Origin: RSA9 sp036381195
GTDB taxonomy: Bacteria; Gemmatimonadota; Gemmatimonadetes; Longimicrobiales; RSA9
Direction: 5' to 3'
DNA length: 64,000 nt
Assembly: GCA_036381195.1 (NCBI GenBank)
Contig: DASVDH010000059.1
Coordinates: 1-64,000, forward strand
The number at the start of each line of letters is the position of its first letter. Position 1 is the first letter of the stretch. The notes beneath the pieces are model-generated. The model did not search any database and was not told the origin of the DNA. It was given only the letters and a program-made list of their open reading frames with translations. Position numbers and translations under genes: made by a program. Shown here one piece after another: positions 37,714-46,024 of this stretch.

Positions 37714-38988
37714 ATGGTCAGGATCGCGGAAATCGCGCCCGGCTCGATCGCGGAGGCGCTCGAGCTCCAGATCGGCAGCCGGATCGTACGGATCAACGGC
37801 GAGCTGGTCCGGGATGGTATCGACTTCCGGTTTCTGGAAGCGGAGCCGGTCCTGGAGGTCGAGGTGCAGCCGCCCGATGGGGGCGATTGCGTGATCTACG
37901 AGATCGAGAAGGACCCCGGCGAGCCGTTCGGCGTGCGGCTCGCGCCGGACCCGATCCGCGAGTGCGCCAACAAGTGCGTCTTCTGCTTCATCAACGGCAA
38001 CCCGGAGGGGGCGCGGCGCACGCTGTGGGTTCGGGACGACGATTTCCGCCTCTCGTTCACCTACGGGAGTTACGTCACGCTCACGAATCTGGGCCCGCGC
38101 GGGTTCCAGCGCCTGATCGACCAGCGCCTCTCGCCGCTGTACGTGAGCGTGCACGCGACGGAGCCGGAAGTGCGGATGCGCTTGCTGGGCGTGCGGCGCG
38201 GCGGCGACATCGTCCAGCAACTGCGGCGGCTCACCGAGGCAGGGATCGAGGTGCACACGCAGGTGGTCCTCTGCCCCGGCTGGAACGACGGCGCGCACCT
38301 GGATCGGACCATCGAGGACCTGTGGGCGATCGGCCCCGGCGTGCTCTCCCTCTCCGTGGTGCCGGTGGGGCTGACCCGGTACAATCTCGGCCGGCCGGTC
38401 CGGCTGCTGGAGCCGGCCGAAGCCGTGACGGCGCTCGGTCAGGTGGAACGCGCGCGGGAACGCGCCCGCGCCACGCGCGGGATCGGCTGGGCGTATGCCG
38501 CGGACGAGATGTTCCTGCTGGCAGGCGCGGAGATCCCGGACGCGGGCTACTACGATGACTGGCAGCTCACGGAGAACGGCGTCGGAGCGGTGCGGCGGCT
38601 GCTGGATGACTTCCAGCGGGGACTCGGGAACGCGCCCCGCCTCGACGGTCGCCGGATCGCGATCGTGACCGGCACGCGCATGGCGCCGTTGCTGGCTGGG
38701 CTGACCGACGCGCTGGCCCGGGCGACGGGGGCGCATTTCGAGGTCGTCCCGGTCGAGAACCGCTTCTTCGGGCCGACCGTGACGACGGCGGGCCTGCTCG
38801 CGGGCGCGGACATTGCCGCCGACCTGGCAGCCCGTCCGCGTCATGACGCGGTGCTCCTGCCGGCCGAGGCGCTGAACGATGACCAGCGTTTCGTAGACGA
38901 TGTCCCGCTGGCCGAGCTCGCCCGCCGGCTGGCGCCGACGGCCGTGGCGGCCGGCCACGAATTGATCGCGACGCTCGGCGAGCTGTGA
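37714..38988 (+). CDS. PDZ / radical SAM / DUF512 protein
   Basis: A 424-residue protein with a PDZ-like N-terminus (about 1-65). A radical-SAM iron-sulfur motif CANKCVFC has cysteines at about 84, 88 and 91, and a C-terminal DUF512 region (about 200-400) includes VVPVGLTRYN and FFGPTVTTAGLL. The family is widespread in Firmicutes, Cyanobacteria and others, often beside der as here; its reaction is unknown. ATG 37714 fits the family start. The stop overlaps der (GTGA), suggesting co-translation and perhaps a role linked to ribosome assembly; that is inference. Confidence 0.9.
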   Translation: MVRIAEIAPGSIAEALELQIGSRIVRINGELVRDGIDFRFLEAEPVLEVEVQPPDGGDCVIYEIEKDPGEPFGVRLAPDPIRECANKCVFCFINGNPEGARRTLWVRDDDFRLSFTYGSYVTLTNLGPRGFQRLIDQRLSPLYVSVHATEPEVRMRLLGVRRGGDIVQQLRRLTEAGIEVHTQVVLCPGWNDGAHLDRTIEDLWAIGPGVLSLSVVPVGLTRYNLGRPVRLLEPAEAVTALGQVERARERARATRGIGWAYAADEMFLLAGAEIPDAGYYDDWQLTENGVGAVRRLLDDFQRGLGNAPRLDGRRIAIVTGTRMAPLLAGLTDALARATGAHFEVVPVENRFFGPTVTTAGLLAGADIAADLAARPRHDAVLLPAEALNDDQRFVDDVPLAELARRLAPTAVAAGHELIATLGEL

Positions 38989-40310
38989 GGCGCGGGCTGC
39001 CTGTCGTGGCGATCGTGGGCCGACCCAACGTCGGCAAGTCCACCTTCTTCAACCGTGTGCTGGGCGAACGGCGCGCGATCGTCGAGGACGTTCCCGGCGT
39101 GACGCGCGATCGCAATTTCGCACGCGCAGAGTGGGCGGGGCGTCATTTCTACATCGTCGACACGGGCGGTCTGGATGTCGAAGACGACGAGCCGTTGACG
39201 GCGGCGATCCGCGCGCAGGTCCTGCTCGCCATCGAGGAGTCGGACATCATCGTGTTCCTGGTGGACGGGCGCGACGGACCGCAGCCGCTCGATCACCGGA
39301 TCGCGGATGTGCTGCGCAGGTCGGGGAGGCCGGTCGTGCTGGTGGTGAACAAGATGGACCGACTCCCGGCCGAGCTGGGCCACCATGACTTCTGGGAGCT
39401 CGGCCTGGGTGAGCCGCTGCCGGTCAGCGCGATCTCGGGAAAGGGCTCCGGCGACGTGCTGGACGCGGTGGTGGCGCGCCTGCCGGAGGCGGCCGTACAG
39501 GGCGAGGACGAGGCGCTCTACATCGCCGTGGTGGGCCGGCCCAACGTCGGCAAGTCCAGCTTCATCAACCGTCTGCTGGGCGAGGAGCGGCTGGTCGTGA
39601 GCGAGATGGCGGGGACGACGCGCGATGCGGTGGATACGCCGCTCCGCTATCACGGCCGCACGCTGGTGTTCGTGGACACCGCCGGCCTGCGCCGCCGGCC
39701 GAAGATCGAGCCGGGGCTGGAGTATTTCAGCGCGTTGCGGACGGAGCGCGCGATCGAGCGGGCCGACGTTTGCCTGCTGCTGGTGGATGCGACCGAGCCG
39801 GTGCACGTGCAGGACCTGAAGATCGCGGAACGGGCGTGGCAGGCGGGGTGCGGCCTGGCGATCGCCGCGAACAAGTGGGATCTGGTGGAAAAGGACGCGA
39901 AGACGGCGGCGGCATACGAGAATCACCTGCGCGAGCGTGCGCCGTGGCTGCGCTGGACGCCCGTGATCTTCACGTCCGCGCTCACGGGCCAGCGGGTGCA
40001 GAAGACCCTGGACGTGGTGCTCGAGGTCGCGGCGGAACGGAGTCGCCGGATCCCGACGCACGAGGTGAACGAGGTCGTCCGGGAGCTGGCGGAGCGGCAG
40101 CCGCCCCCGCACTATCGCGGGCAGCCGGTGAAGCTGCTGTACGCCACGCAGGCGGCGGTGGCGCCGCCGACGTTCGTGATCTTCACCAATTACCCGAAGG
40201 CGATCCCGGACCACTACGCACGCTACCTGTACAACGGGTTCCGGGAGCGGTGGGGATTCGTGGGGGCGCCGCTGCGGCTGCGGTTCCGCGGGCGAAAGGA
40301 GCGGCGGTGA
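38985..40310 (+). CDS. der: Ribosome-associated GTPase Der (EngA)
   Basis: Double-GTPase needed for 50S subunit assembly; 441 residues. Two G domains are visible: GRPNVGKSTFFN with DTGGLD and NKMD, then GRPNVGKSSFIN with DTAGLR and NKWD. A C-terminal KH-like domain follows (TQAAVAPPTFVIFTNYP). GTG 38985 overlaps the previous stop by four bases; the stop overlaps plsY by four. Confidence 0.97.
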   Translation: MRRGLPVVAIVGRPNVGKSTFFNRVLGERRAIVEDVPGVTRDRNFARAEWAGRHFYIVDTGGLDVEDDEPLTAAIRAQVLLAIEESDIIVFLVDGRDGPQPLDHRIADVLRRSGRPVVLVVNKMDRLPAELGHHDFWELGLGEPLPVSAISGKGSGDVLDAVVARLPEAAVQGEDEALYIAVVGRPNVGKSSFINRLLGEERLVVSEMAGTTRDAVDTPLRYHGRTLVFVDTAGLRRRPKIEPGLEYFSALRTERAIERADVCLLLVDATEPVHVQDLKIAERAWQAGCGLAIAANKWDLVEKDAKTAAAYENHLRERAPWLRWTPVIFTSALTGQRVQKTLDVVLEVAAERSRRIPTHEVNEVVRELAERQPPPHYRGQPVKLLYATQAAVAPPTFVIFTNYPKAIPDHYARYLYNGFRERWGFVGAPLRLRFRGRKERR

Positions 40311-40915
40311 GCGCTGCGCTGCTGCTGGTGGCGGCCTACCTGATCGGGGCCACGCCGACGAGCTACCTGGCGGGCCGGCTCGCCCGGGGCATCGACCTGC
40401 GGCAGCACGGCAGCGGCAACCTCGGCGCGACGAACGCGTTGCGGGTGCTGGGGTGGCGATACGCGCTGGCGGTGCTGGCCGTGGACGTGGCCAAGGGATG
40501 GGCGCCGACACACTTCTTTCCGCTCTGGGACGGCCGGGCGGCGCCGGAGTGGGCGCTGGCGTACGGCGCCGCGGCCGTGCTGGGCCACGTGTTCTCGGTG
40601 TGGGTCCGCTTCCGTGGCGGCAAGGGGGTTGCGACCGGGGCGGGCGTCTTCCTCGCGCTCGCGCCCACCGCGCTGCTCGCTGCGCTCGCGGTCTGGGCGG
40701 TGCTGGTCGGGATCACGCGCATCGTCTCCGTCGGGTCCATCGCGGCGGCGTTCGTCCTGCCGGTCGCCGTGCTCGCGACGGAGGGCACGGGGCCCGTGTT
40801 CTGGCTGGCCGTCGCGCTGGCGCTGTTCGTCCTGTACGCGCACCGCTCGAACGTGCGGCGGCTGTTCAGGGGAGAGGAACGCCGGCTCGGCCGCCGGGTG
40901 GAGGGGATCCGGTGA
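40307..40915 (+). CDS. plsY: Acyl-phosphate glycerol-3-phosphate acyltransferase
   Basis: Membrane enzyme that makes lysophosphatidic acid from acyl-phosphate; 202 residues with about five helices. The three conserved loops are present: GSGNLGATNALRVLG, VRFRGGKGVATGAG and the C-terminal HRSNVRRLFRGEE. GTG 40307 has AAAGGAG upstream and overlaps der. It ends in a GTGA overlap with gpsA, so two consecutive steps of glycerophospholipid supply are co-translated. Confidence 0.95.
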   Translation: MSAALLLVAAYLIGATPTSYLAGRLARGIDLRQHGSGNLGATNALRVLGWRYALAVLAVDVAKGWAPTHFFPLWDGRAAPEWALAYGAAAVLGHVFSVWVRFRGGKGVATGAGVFLALAPTALLAALAVWAVLVGITRIVSVGSIAAAFVLPVAVLATEGTGPVFWLAVALALFVLYAHRSNVRRLFRGEERRLGRRVEGIR

Positions 40916-41922
40916 ACGCGCCTGTGGCGGTGATCGGGGCAGGGAGCTGGGGAACCACCCTCGCCAACCTGCTGGCCAAGAAGGGGCACCACGTCCGCCT
41001 GTGGTGCTACGAGGAGGCCGTTGCGCGGGCCATCGCGGCGACGCGGGAGAACCCGCGCTACCTCCCGGCCGTCCCGCTCGACCCGCGTCTCAGCCCGACG
41101 GCCCGGCTGGACGAGGCGGTCGAGGAGGCCCGCGTGGTCGTCTCCGTGACGCCCTCGCAGCACGTGCGGCGCGTGATGAGCGAAGCGGCCCCGGCGTTGC
41201 GGGAGGATGCGCTCGTCGTGAGCGCGTCCAAAGGGATCGAGGTGGCGACGCTGCAAACGATGGCCGAGGTCATGGAGGCGATCCTTCCGCCCGCGCTCGC
41301 CACGCGTGCGTGCTTCCTGTCGGGCCCGAGCTTCGCCGCGGAGGTCGCCCGCGAACAGCCCACGGCAGTGACGGTGGCGAGCCGCGATCCGGACGCCGCG
41401 CGGGAGGCCCAGAGTCTGTTCCAGACCGAGTACTTCCGCGTCTACACGAACCCCGACGTGCGCGGGGTCGAGCTCGCCGGTGCGCTCAAGAACGTGATCG
41501 CGCTCGCGGCGGGGATGGCCGCCGGACTGGGCTTGGGACACAACGCGCGCGCGGCTCTCATCACGCGGGGGCTGGCGGAGATGACGCGGCTGGGCCGGGC
41601 GCTCGGCGCCCAGCCGGCCACCTTCGCAGGCCTCGCCGGAATGGGGGACCTGATCCTCACCTGCACCGGCGAGCTGAGCCGCAACCGTGCGGTCGGCATC
41701 GAGCTGGGCAAGGGACGCTCGCTCGATGAGATCCTCGGCCAGATGAGCATGGTCGCGGAGGGGGTGGCGACGACGCGGGCAGCGCACGCCCTCGCCCGGC
41801 GGTCGGGAATCGAGATGCCGATCGTCGCCGAGGTGTATGCGGTCCTGTTCGAGGGGCGGCACCCCAGGACGGCGCTCGAGAACCTCATGCTGCGTGAACC
41901 CAAGGCGGAGAACTGGCAATGA
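40912..41922 (+). CDS. gpsA: Glycerol-3-phosphate dehydrogenase [NAD(P)+]
   Basis: Reduces dihydroxyacetone phosphate to glycerol-3-phosphate, the substrate of PlsY; 336 residues. It has the Rossmann motif VIGAGSWGTTLA, the conserved SASKGIE and FLSGPSFAAEV. The catalytic Lys region ELAGALKNVIALAAG and the NTRAAL-like NARAALITRGLAEM are intact. GTG 40912 overlaps plsY by four bases and the stop overlaps the MerR gene by ATGA. Confidence 0.96.
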   Translation: MNAPVAVIGAGSWGTTLANLLAKKGHHVRLWCYEEAVARAIAATRENPRYLPAVPLDPRLSPTARLDEAVEEARVVVSVTPSQHVRRVMSEAAPALREDALVVSASKGIEVATLQTMAEVMEAILPPALATRACFLSGPSFAAEVAREQPTAVTVASRDPDAAREAQSLFQTEYFRVYTNPDVRGVELAGALKNVIALAAGMAAGLGLGHNARAALITRGLAEMTRLGRALGAQPATFAGLAGMGDLILTCTGELSRNRAVGIELGKGRSLDEILGQMSMVAEGVATTRAAHALARRSGIEMPIVAEVYAVLFEGRHPRTALENLMLREPKAENWQ

Positions 41923-42350
41923 GCGGCATGGCCGCAGAGCCCGACGTCCCGGAGCAGGAGCCGGAGGAGACGGAGGTCCAGGCGCCGGAGCGTCGCGTGA
42001 TCGCACCCAAGGAATACTACTCGATCGGCGAGGTCTGCGAGCTCGTGGACCTGAAGCCGCACGTCCTGCGCTACTGGGAGGCGCAGTTCCCGGCGCTCAA
42101 TCCGTCCAAGAACCGCGCCGGCAACCGGGTGTACCGGCGTAAAGAGATCAAGCTGATCCTGCTGTTGAAGCACCTGCTCTACAAGGAGCGGTACACGATC
42201 GAGGGGGCCCGCCAGAAACTGGAGCAACTGCGGCGCGGCGGAGAGTTGCCGGACGCCACGGCCCGGGCGCTCGACAGCCAGATGCTCGACCTGCTGCGCG
42301 AGGAGCTCTACCGGGTCATGGCGGTGCTCGAGCCGGTGGAGCGGGGATAG
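41919..42350 (+). CDS. MerR-family transcriptional regulator
   Basis: A 143-residue DNA-binding protein. After an acidic ~30-residue N-terminus comes a MerR winged helix: YYSIGEVCELVDLKPHVLRYWE, then NRVYRRKEIKLILLLKHLLY and a short coiled-coil dimerisation helix. No C-terminal metal- or drug-binding cysteines are present. Related proteins often sit next to lipid or cell-division genes; the target here is unknown. Its ATG overlaps the gpsA stop. Confidence 0.9.
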   Translation: MSGMAAEPDVPEQEPEETEVQAPERRVIAPKEYYSIGEVCELVDLKPHVLRYWEAQFPALNPSKNRAGNRVYRRKEIKLILLLKHLLYKERYTIEGARQKLEQLRRGGELPDATARALDSQMLDLLREELYRVMAVLEPVERG

Positions 42351-42360
42351 AAGGGAGCCG

Positions 42361-43110
42361 ATGCAGATCCTCGTGACGAACGATGACGGGTACCTGGCGG
42401 AAGGCCTGAAACTGCTCGCGCGCGTGGCGGCCCGGATCGGCACCGTGCACGTCGTCGCGCCGGACCGCGAGCAGAGCGCGACCAGCCATTCGCTCACGCT
42501 GCACCGTCCGTTGCGCGTGCGGAGGGCGGAGGACGGCGTGCGCGTCGTGGACGGCACGCCGACCGATTGTGTGATGCTCGCCGTGGGCGATCTCCTGGGG
42601 CAGCGGCCGGACGTGGTGCTCTCCGGTGTGAACCACGGCGCCAACCTCGGCGACGACGTGCTCTACTCCGGGACCGTCGCAGCGGCAATGGAGGCGACGA
42701 TCCTCGGGATCCCGGCGGTGGCCGTCTCCTACGCCGGCAGGGACACGGACGGGCTGGACGCGTGGGAGGACGTCCTGGTGCAGCTCCTGCGCCAGCTCGT
42801 GGTCCGGGACAACTTCCCGCCGGAGACGCTCCTCAACATCAACCTGCCGCCGGTCAGCCCGGACCGGATCACGGGTGTTCGCATCACGACGCTGGGGCGG
42901 CGCGCGTACGTCGAGTCCCTGACGCGGGCGCGGGACCCGAGCGGGCGCGAGTACTACTGGATCGGGGGCGGGGAGAGCCGGTGGTGGGGCGGCGCGGATT
43001 CGGATTTCCGGGCAGTGCACTCGGGCGCCATCTCGGTGACGCCGCTACACATCGACCTGACGAACTACAAGTTGCTGGAAGGCATCGCGCGGTGGGACCT
43101 GAAGGTCTGA
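42361..43110 (+). CDS. surE: 5'/3'-nucleotidase SurE
   Basis: Metal-dependent nucleotidase acting on nucleoside monophosphates; 249 residues. The N-terminal ILVTNDDGYLAEG carries the metal-binding Asp pair. APDREQSATSHSLTLHRPLR, the SGVNHGANLGDDVLYSGTV motif and NINLPPV are canonical. The stop lies within the start of pcm, the same surE-pcm pairing seen in many proteobacteria. Confidence 0.96.
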   Translation: MQILVTNDDGYLAEGLKLLARVAARIGTVHVVAPDREQSATSHSLTLHRPLRVRRAEDGVRVVDGTPTDCVMLAVGDLLGQRPDVVLSGVNHGANLGDDVLYSGTVAAAMEATILGIPAVAVSYAGRDTDGLDAWEDVLVQLLRQLVVRDNFPPETLLNINLPPVSPDRITGVRITTLGRRAYVESLTRARDPSGREYYWIGGGESRWWGGADSDFRAVHSGAISVTPLHIDLTNYKLLEGIARWDLKV

Positions 43111-43754
43111 GCGAGCTACGCTTCGAGCGCTTGAGGCGCCAGCTCATCGAGGTCATCCGGGAACGCGGCGTCGACGACCTCGAAGTGTTGAACGCGTTCG
43201 ACCGCGTCCCCCGTCACGTTTTCCTTCCGGACGCGGTCCAGCACCGTGCCTACGAGGACCTGCCACTGCCCATCGGATTCGGCCAGACCGCGTCGCAGCC
43301 ATCTTTGCAGGGCCTCTTCCTCCAGACGCTGCGGCTGAAGCCCGCCGACCGGGTCCTCGAAATCGGAACCGGAAGCGGCTACCAGACGGCGCTGCTCGCG
43401 CAGCTCGCGGGGCACGTGTATTCCGTGGAGAGGATCCGGGAGCTGTCCGTCCGCGCGCGCGCGGTGCTCGATGCGCTGCGGATCAGCAACGTCGCCCTGC
43501 TCGTGGGCGATGGAACCGTCGGCTGGAGCCGCTATGCACCGTTCGATGCAGTGCTCGTCGCGGCCGCGGCGCCCACCGTGCCGGGCCCGCTGCTCGATCA
43601 GCTCGCGCCCGGCGGCAGATTGCTCATCCCCCTGGGCGATCGGGACGAGCAGCAGCTCACGCTCTTCAGCCGGACGGAGCATGGGCTGGAGAGCAAGGTG
43701 ATCACGTCCTGTGTCTTCGTGCCGCTGATCGGGCGCTTCGCCTGGCCGGGGTGA
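43092..43754 (+). CDS. pcm: Protein-L-isoaspartate O-methyltransferase
   Basis: Methylates isoaspartyl residues so damaged proteins can be repaired; about 220 residues. The family N-terminus (RRQLIEVIRERGVDD, VPRHVFLPD), the conserved GFGQTASQP and the SAM site RVLEIGTGSGYQTALLAQLA are clear. No ATG is available. GTG 43092, with GGAAGG upstream, overlaps surE by 19 nt; TTG 43131 is an alternative. Confidence 0.93.
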   Translation: MGPEGLSELRFERLRRQLIEVIRERGVDDLEVLNAFDRVPRHVFLPDAVQHRAYEDLPLPIGFGQTASQPSLQGLFLQTLRLKPADRVLEIGTGSGYQTALLAQLAGHVYSVERIRELSVRARAVLDALRISNVALLVGDGTVGWSRYAPFDAVLVAAAAPTVPGPLLDQLAPGGRLLIPLGDRDEQQLTLFSRTEHGLESKVITSCVFVPLIGRFAWPG

Positions 43755-44417
43755 ATGGAGCGGGAAGGAGGAGGGAGCCGTTTGAGACAGGAATCCGTGC
43801 TGCCGGAGCGGGCTCCGGCGCGCCGCGGCTGGTTCCGGCGGCTGTACGACTGGGTGCTCTCGTGGGCGGAAAGGCCCCAGGGGCCGGCCGCGCTCGGCGT
43901 ACTCTCGTTCGCCGAGTCGTCGTTCTTCCCGGTTCCGCCCGATCCGCTCCTGATCGCGCTCTGCCTGGGTGCGCCCCGCCGGTCGCTCGTATTCGCCGCC
44001 ATCTGTACGACCGCTTCGGTGGCGGGCGGCGCAGCCGGCTATGCCATCGGGTGGGGCGTGTGGACGCTCGTTTCGGATTTCTTCTTCACCTACGTGCCCG
44101 GTGTCACGCCGGAGGCCTTCGAGCGGGTCCGCATACTGTACGACCGCTGGGATTTCTGGGCGATCTTCGTCGCAGGGTTCACACCCATCCCGTACAAGGT
44201 GTTCACGCTCTCGGCGGGGGTGTTCGAGATCTCGCTGCCGGTCTTCGTCGTGGCGAGCATCACCAGCCGCGGTACCCGGTTCTTCCTGCTCGCGGCCCTG
44301 ATCTACATCTTCGGCCCGGGAATCCAGGGGTTCATCGATCGCCACTTCGACCGGCTGGTCTGGCTGTTCTTCCTCCTCCTCGTGGGGGGCTTCCTCGTGG
44401 TCGAGTTCGTCCTCTGA
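43755..44417 (+). CDS. YqaA-type (DedA/VTT superfamily) membrane protein
   Basis: A 220-residue integral membrane protein with about four to five helices. Conserved YqaA/DedA features are FAESSFFPVPPDPLLIALCLG (re-entrant loop with Glu and Pro), GGAAGYAIGWG and GFTPIPYKVFTLSAGVF. The superfamily includes lipid scramblases and undecaprenyl phosphate translocases; the substrate is not known here. It starts directly after the pcm stop. Confidence 0.85.
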   Translation: MEREGGGSRLRQESVLPERAPARRGWFRRLYDWVLSWAERPQGPAALGVLSFAESSFFPVPPDPLLIALCLGAPRRSLVFAAICTTASVAGGAAGYAIGWGVWTLVSDFFFTYVPGVTPEAFERVRILYDRWDFWAIFVAGFTPIPYKVFTLSAGVFEISLPVFVVASITSRGTRFFLLAALIYIFGPGIQGFIDRHFDRLVWLFFLLLVGGFLVVEFVL

Positions 44418-44438
44418 GGGGCAGGATGCGCGCGGCAC

Positions 44439-44467
44439 TTGCGCGCCGGCCGGGGCGCCGGTAACCT
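44439..44467 (+). promoter_or_regulatory. Putative promoter (TTGCGC-N17-TAACCT)
   Basis: TTGCGC (44439-44444) and TAACCT (44462-44467), 17-nt spacer, in the gap after the YqaA gene. Predicted start about 44474, upstream of the hypothetical gene and apt. The -35 is only a partial match. Confidence 0.45.
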
Positions 44468-44477
44468 AGCTCCTCGC

Positions 44478-44506
44478 GCGCCGCCCGGGATCCGCGCGGG
44501 CGGCGC
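44478..44506 (+). promoter_or_regulatory. Leader hairpin upstream of the hypothetical gene and apt
   Basis: GCGCCGCCCG (44478-44487) pairs perfectly with CGGGCGGCGC (44497-44506) around a 9-nt loop. It would lie at about +4 to +33 of the transcript. No U-tract. It could equally terminate read-through from the YqaA gene. Confidence 0.4.
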
Positions 44507-44515
44507 TCTGACCCG

Positions 44516-45100
44516 GTGCCCGAGACGAGCCGCATGATGGAGTCCAACGATCCCTCCCGGGAAGAGGCGTCCAGGCCGCTACCCCCCGTGTTCTCGCGCC
44601 TCGCCGTCACGCAGTCGGGGTTGGCCGATGGTGCACCGGCCGGGCCGTACTTCGGGCCGCACCGCCCGGCGGCACGCGCGCTCGGGCGCACCACGGCGAG
44701 CGCTGAACCCGTGGTGGCGGCGCGTGCGCCCGGGGAGCACGCCGCGCCGACCGAGCTCGCGCACGGACGCTGGGAACGCGCTGTTGCGGGCGCCACGCCC
44801 ATCGCGGACCGCACCGCGGCCCTCGCGATGCCGTTGCCGACCGAGCCGGACGACGCGCGGGCGGCCGCGTCGCCTCTCGCGGACCCGGCCGCGGGGCACC
44901 GTACGGCGCAGGACGGCCGCGGAGCGGCGCCCGCCGCTCGCCTCGCGGAAGAGGTCGCGGAGCGGCTCGAGCGACTCGCGCTCCGGCTCCGCACGGAGGG
45001 TGACCCCCGACTGGCGATCGCGGCCAGGGCCGACGATGACCTCGATGCGGTCATCGCGCGCGTCGTCAGCGATCATCTGACGAGAGACCTCGGTGCCTGA
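44516..45100 (+). CDS. Hypothetical protein upstream of apt
   Basis: A 194-residue frame of unknown function. Most is Ala/Pro/Arg-rich and probably disordered; the last ~55 residues form an amphipathic helix (RLAEEVAERLERLALRLR) and a compact end. GTG 44516 or the ATG pair at 44534/44537 could start it; no strong Shine-Dalgarno. Its 3' end overlaps apt by 8 nt in coupled fashion and codon use is GC3-rich like its neighbours, which supports it as real. No family recognised. Confidence 0.55.
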   Translation: MPETSRMMESNDPSREEASRPLPPVFSRLAVTQSGLADGAPAGPYFGPHRPAARALGRTTASAEPVVAARAPGEHAAPTELAHGRWERAVAGATPIADRTAALAMPLPTEPDDARAAASPLADPAAGHRTAQDGRGAAPAARLAEEVAERLERLALRLRTEGDPRLAIAARADDDLDAVIARVVSDHLTRDLGA

Positions 45101-45647
45101 CGCCGAACTGGAGCAGCTCGCGAGCCGGATCCGGAGCCGCGTGCGGGACATCCCCGATTTCCCGCAACCGGGGATCGTCTTCAAGGACCTCACCCCCCTC
45201 CTCTCCGATTCCGAACTGTTCGCCGCGGTCGTGCGTCGGCTCGCGGACGACTTCGTGGGGCGGGGCATCGACCTCGTCGTCGGCATCGAGGCGCGTGGCT
45301 TCATCTTCGGCGCCCCCGTCGCGCTGCACCTCGGGACGGGCTTCGCGCCGGTGCGTAAGCCGGGCAAGCTTCCGTTCCGGACGCAGCGGGTCGAATACGC
45401 CCTGGAGTACGGGAGCGACGCGCTGGAGGCGCACGTGGACGCGGTCCGCCCCGGCCAGCGGATCCTTCTCGTGGACGACGTGCTGGCGACCGGCGGCACG
45501 GCGCTCGCCGCCGCGCGTCTCATCAAGGAGCTCGGAGGCGAGCTCGCGGGCATGGCCTTCGTCCTGGAGCTCGGCTTCCTCCGCGGCCGCGAGCGGTTGG
45601 GAAACCTGCCGGTTCACACGCTGGTGCGTTACGGGGCGAACGGCTGA
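45093..45647 (+). CDS. apt: Adenine phosphoribosyltransferase
   Basis: Purine salvage enzyme converting adenine and PRPP to AMP; 184 residues. The PRPP-binding motif is ILLVDDVLATGGTALAA, and the N-terminal IPDFPQPGIVFKDLTPLL and GIEARGFIFGAPVA are typical. GTG 45093 overlaps the preceding hypothetical gene by 8 nt. Confidence 0.96.
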   Translation: MPDAELEQLASRIRSRVRDIPDFPQPGIVFKDLTPLLSDSELFAAVVRRLADDFVGRGIDLVVGIEARGFIFGAPVALHLGTGFAPVRKPGKLPFRTQRVEYALEYGSDALEAHVDAVRPGQRILLVDDVLATGGTALAAARLIKELGGELAGMAFVLELGFLRGRERLGNLPVHTLVRYGANG

Positions 45648-45648
45648 G

Positions 45649-45682
45649 CGGAGCGCGGGCCGCGATTCCGCAACGCGCTCCG
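45649..45682 (+). terminator. Terminator-like hairpin after apt
   Basis: CGGAGCGCG (45649-45657) pairs with CGCGCTCCG (45674-45682) just after the apt stop. The 16-nt loop is large and no U-run follows, so this is a weak candidate. Confidence 0.35.
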
Positions 45683-45765
45683 TAGGCCAGGCGGACGCGG
45701 CGGCGGTTGCTGCGTGACCTGGCGCGTGGCCTGCGACAGGGCGGCCTCCCGGATGCGTGGCCGGG

Positions 45766-45794
45766 TTGAGGAAACCGGGGCGTTCCGCTAGATT
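45766..45794 (+). promoter_or_regulatory. tRNA-Arg promoter (TTGAGG-N17-TAGATT)
   Basis: TTGAGG (45766-45771), 17-nt spacer, TAGATT (45789-45794), ending 11 nt before the mature tRNA 5' end. Because the transcript start is fixed by the tRNA, this is the best-anchored example of the promoter pattern in the window. Confidence 0.65.
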
Positions 45795-45805
45795 TTCTCA
45801 CACAC

Positions 45806-45881
45806 GCCCCCGTAGCTCAGGTGGATAGAGCGGCGGTTTCCTAAACCGCGTCTGCCGCAGGTTCGAGTCCTGCCGGGGGCA
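45806..45881 (+). tRNA. tRNA-Arg (anticodon CCT)
   Basis: A 76-nt cloverleaf without encoded CCA. The acceptor is GCCCCCG/CGGGGGC with discriminator A, and the D arm is GCTC-AGGTGGATA-GAGC. The anticodon arm GCGGT-TTCCTAA-ACCGC gives anticodon CCT (reads AGG). The T arm is GCAGG-TTCGAGT-CCTGC. The variable region is 7 nt (GTCTGCC), slightly longer than usual. Confidence 0.95.
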
Positions 45882-45918
45882 TGCCTCACGAAGACGCTGG
45901 CGCGGCAAGGCGCCCGCT

Positions 45919-45976
45919 CCCGACCGCCCCGCGGTCGGGCAGCGCCCCGCGGGCTCCCCCGCCCGCGGGGCGTTTT
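45919..45976 (+). terminator. Rho-independent terminator of the tRNA gene
   Basis: CGCCCCGCGGG (45943-45953) pairs over 11 bp with CCCGCGGGGCG (45962-45972), followed by TTTT (45973-45976). A second 9-bp hairpin (CCCGACCGC/GCGGTCGGG, 45919-45939) precedes it. This is the only textbook intrinsic terminator seen in the window. Confidence 0.85.
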
Positions 45977-46024
45977 CGTCTGCCTCGCCGTTCACGGCGA
46001 GGTGCGGGGGAGGCGTAGGTGCAG

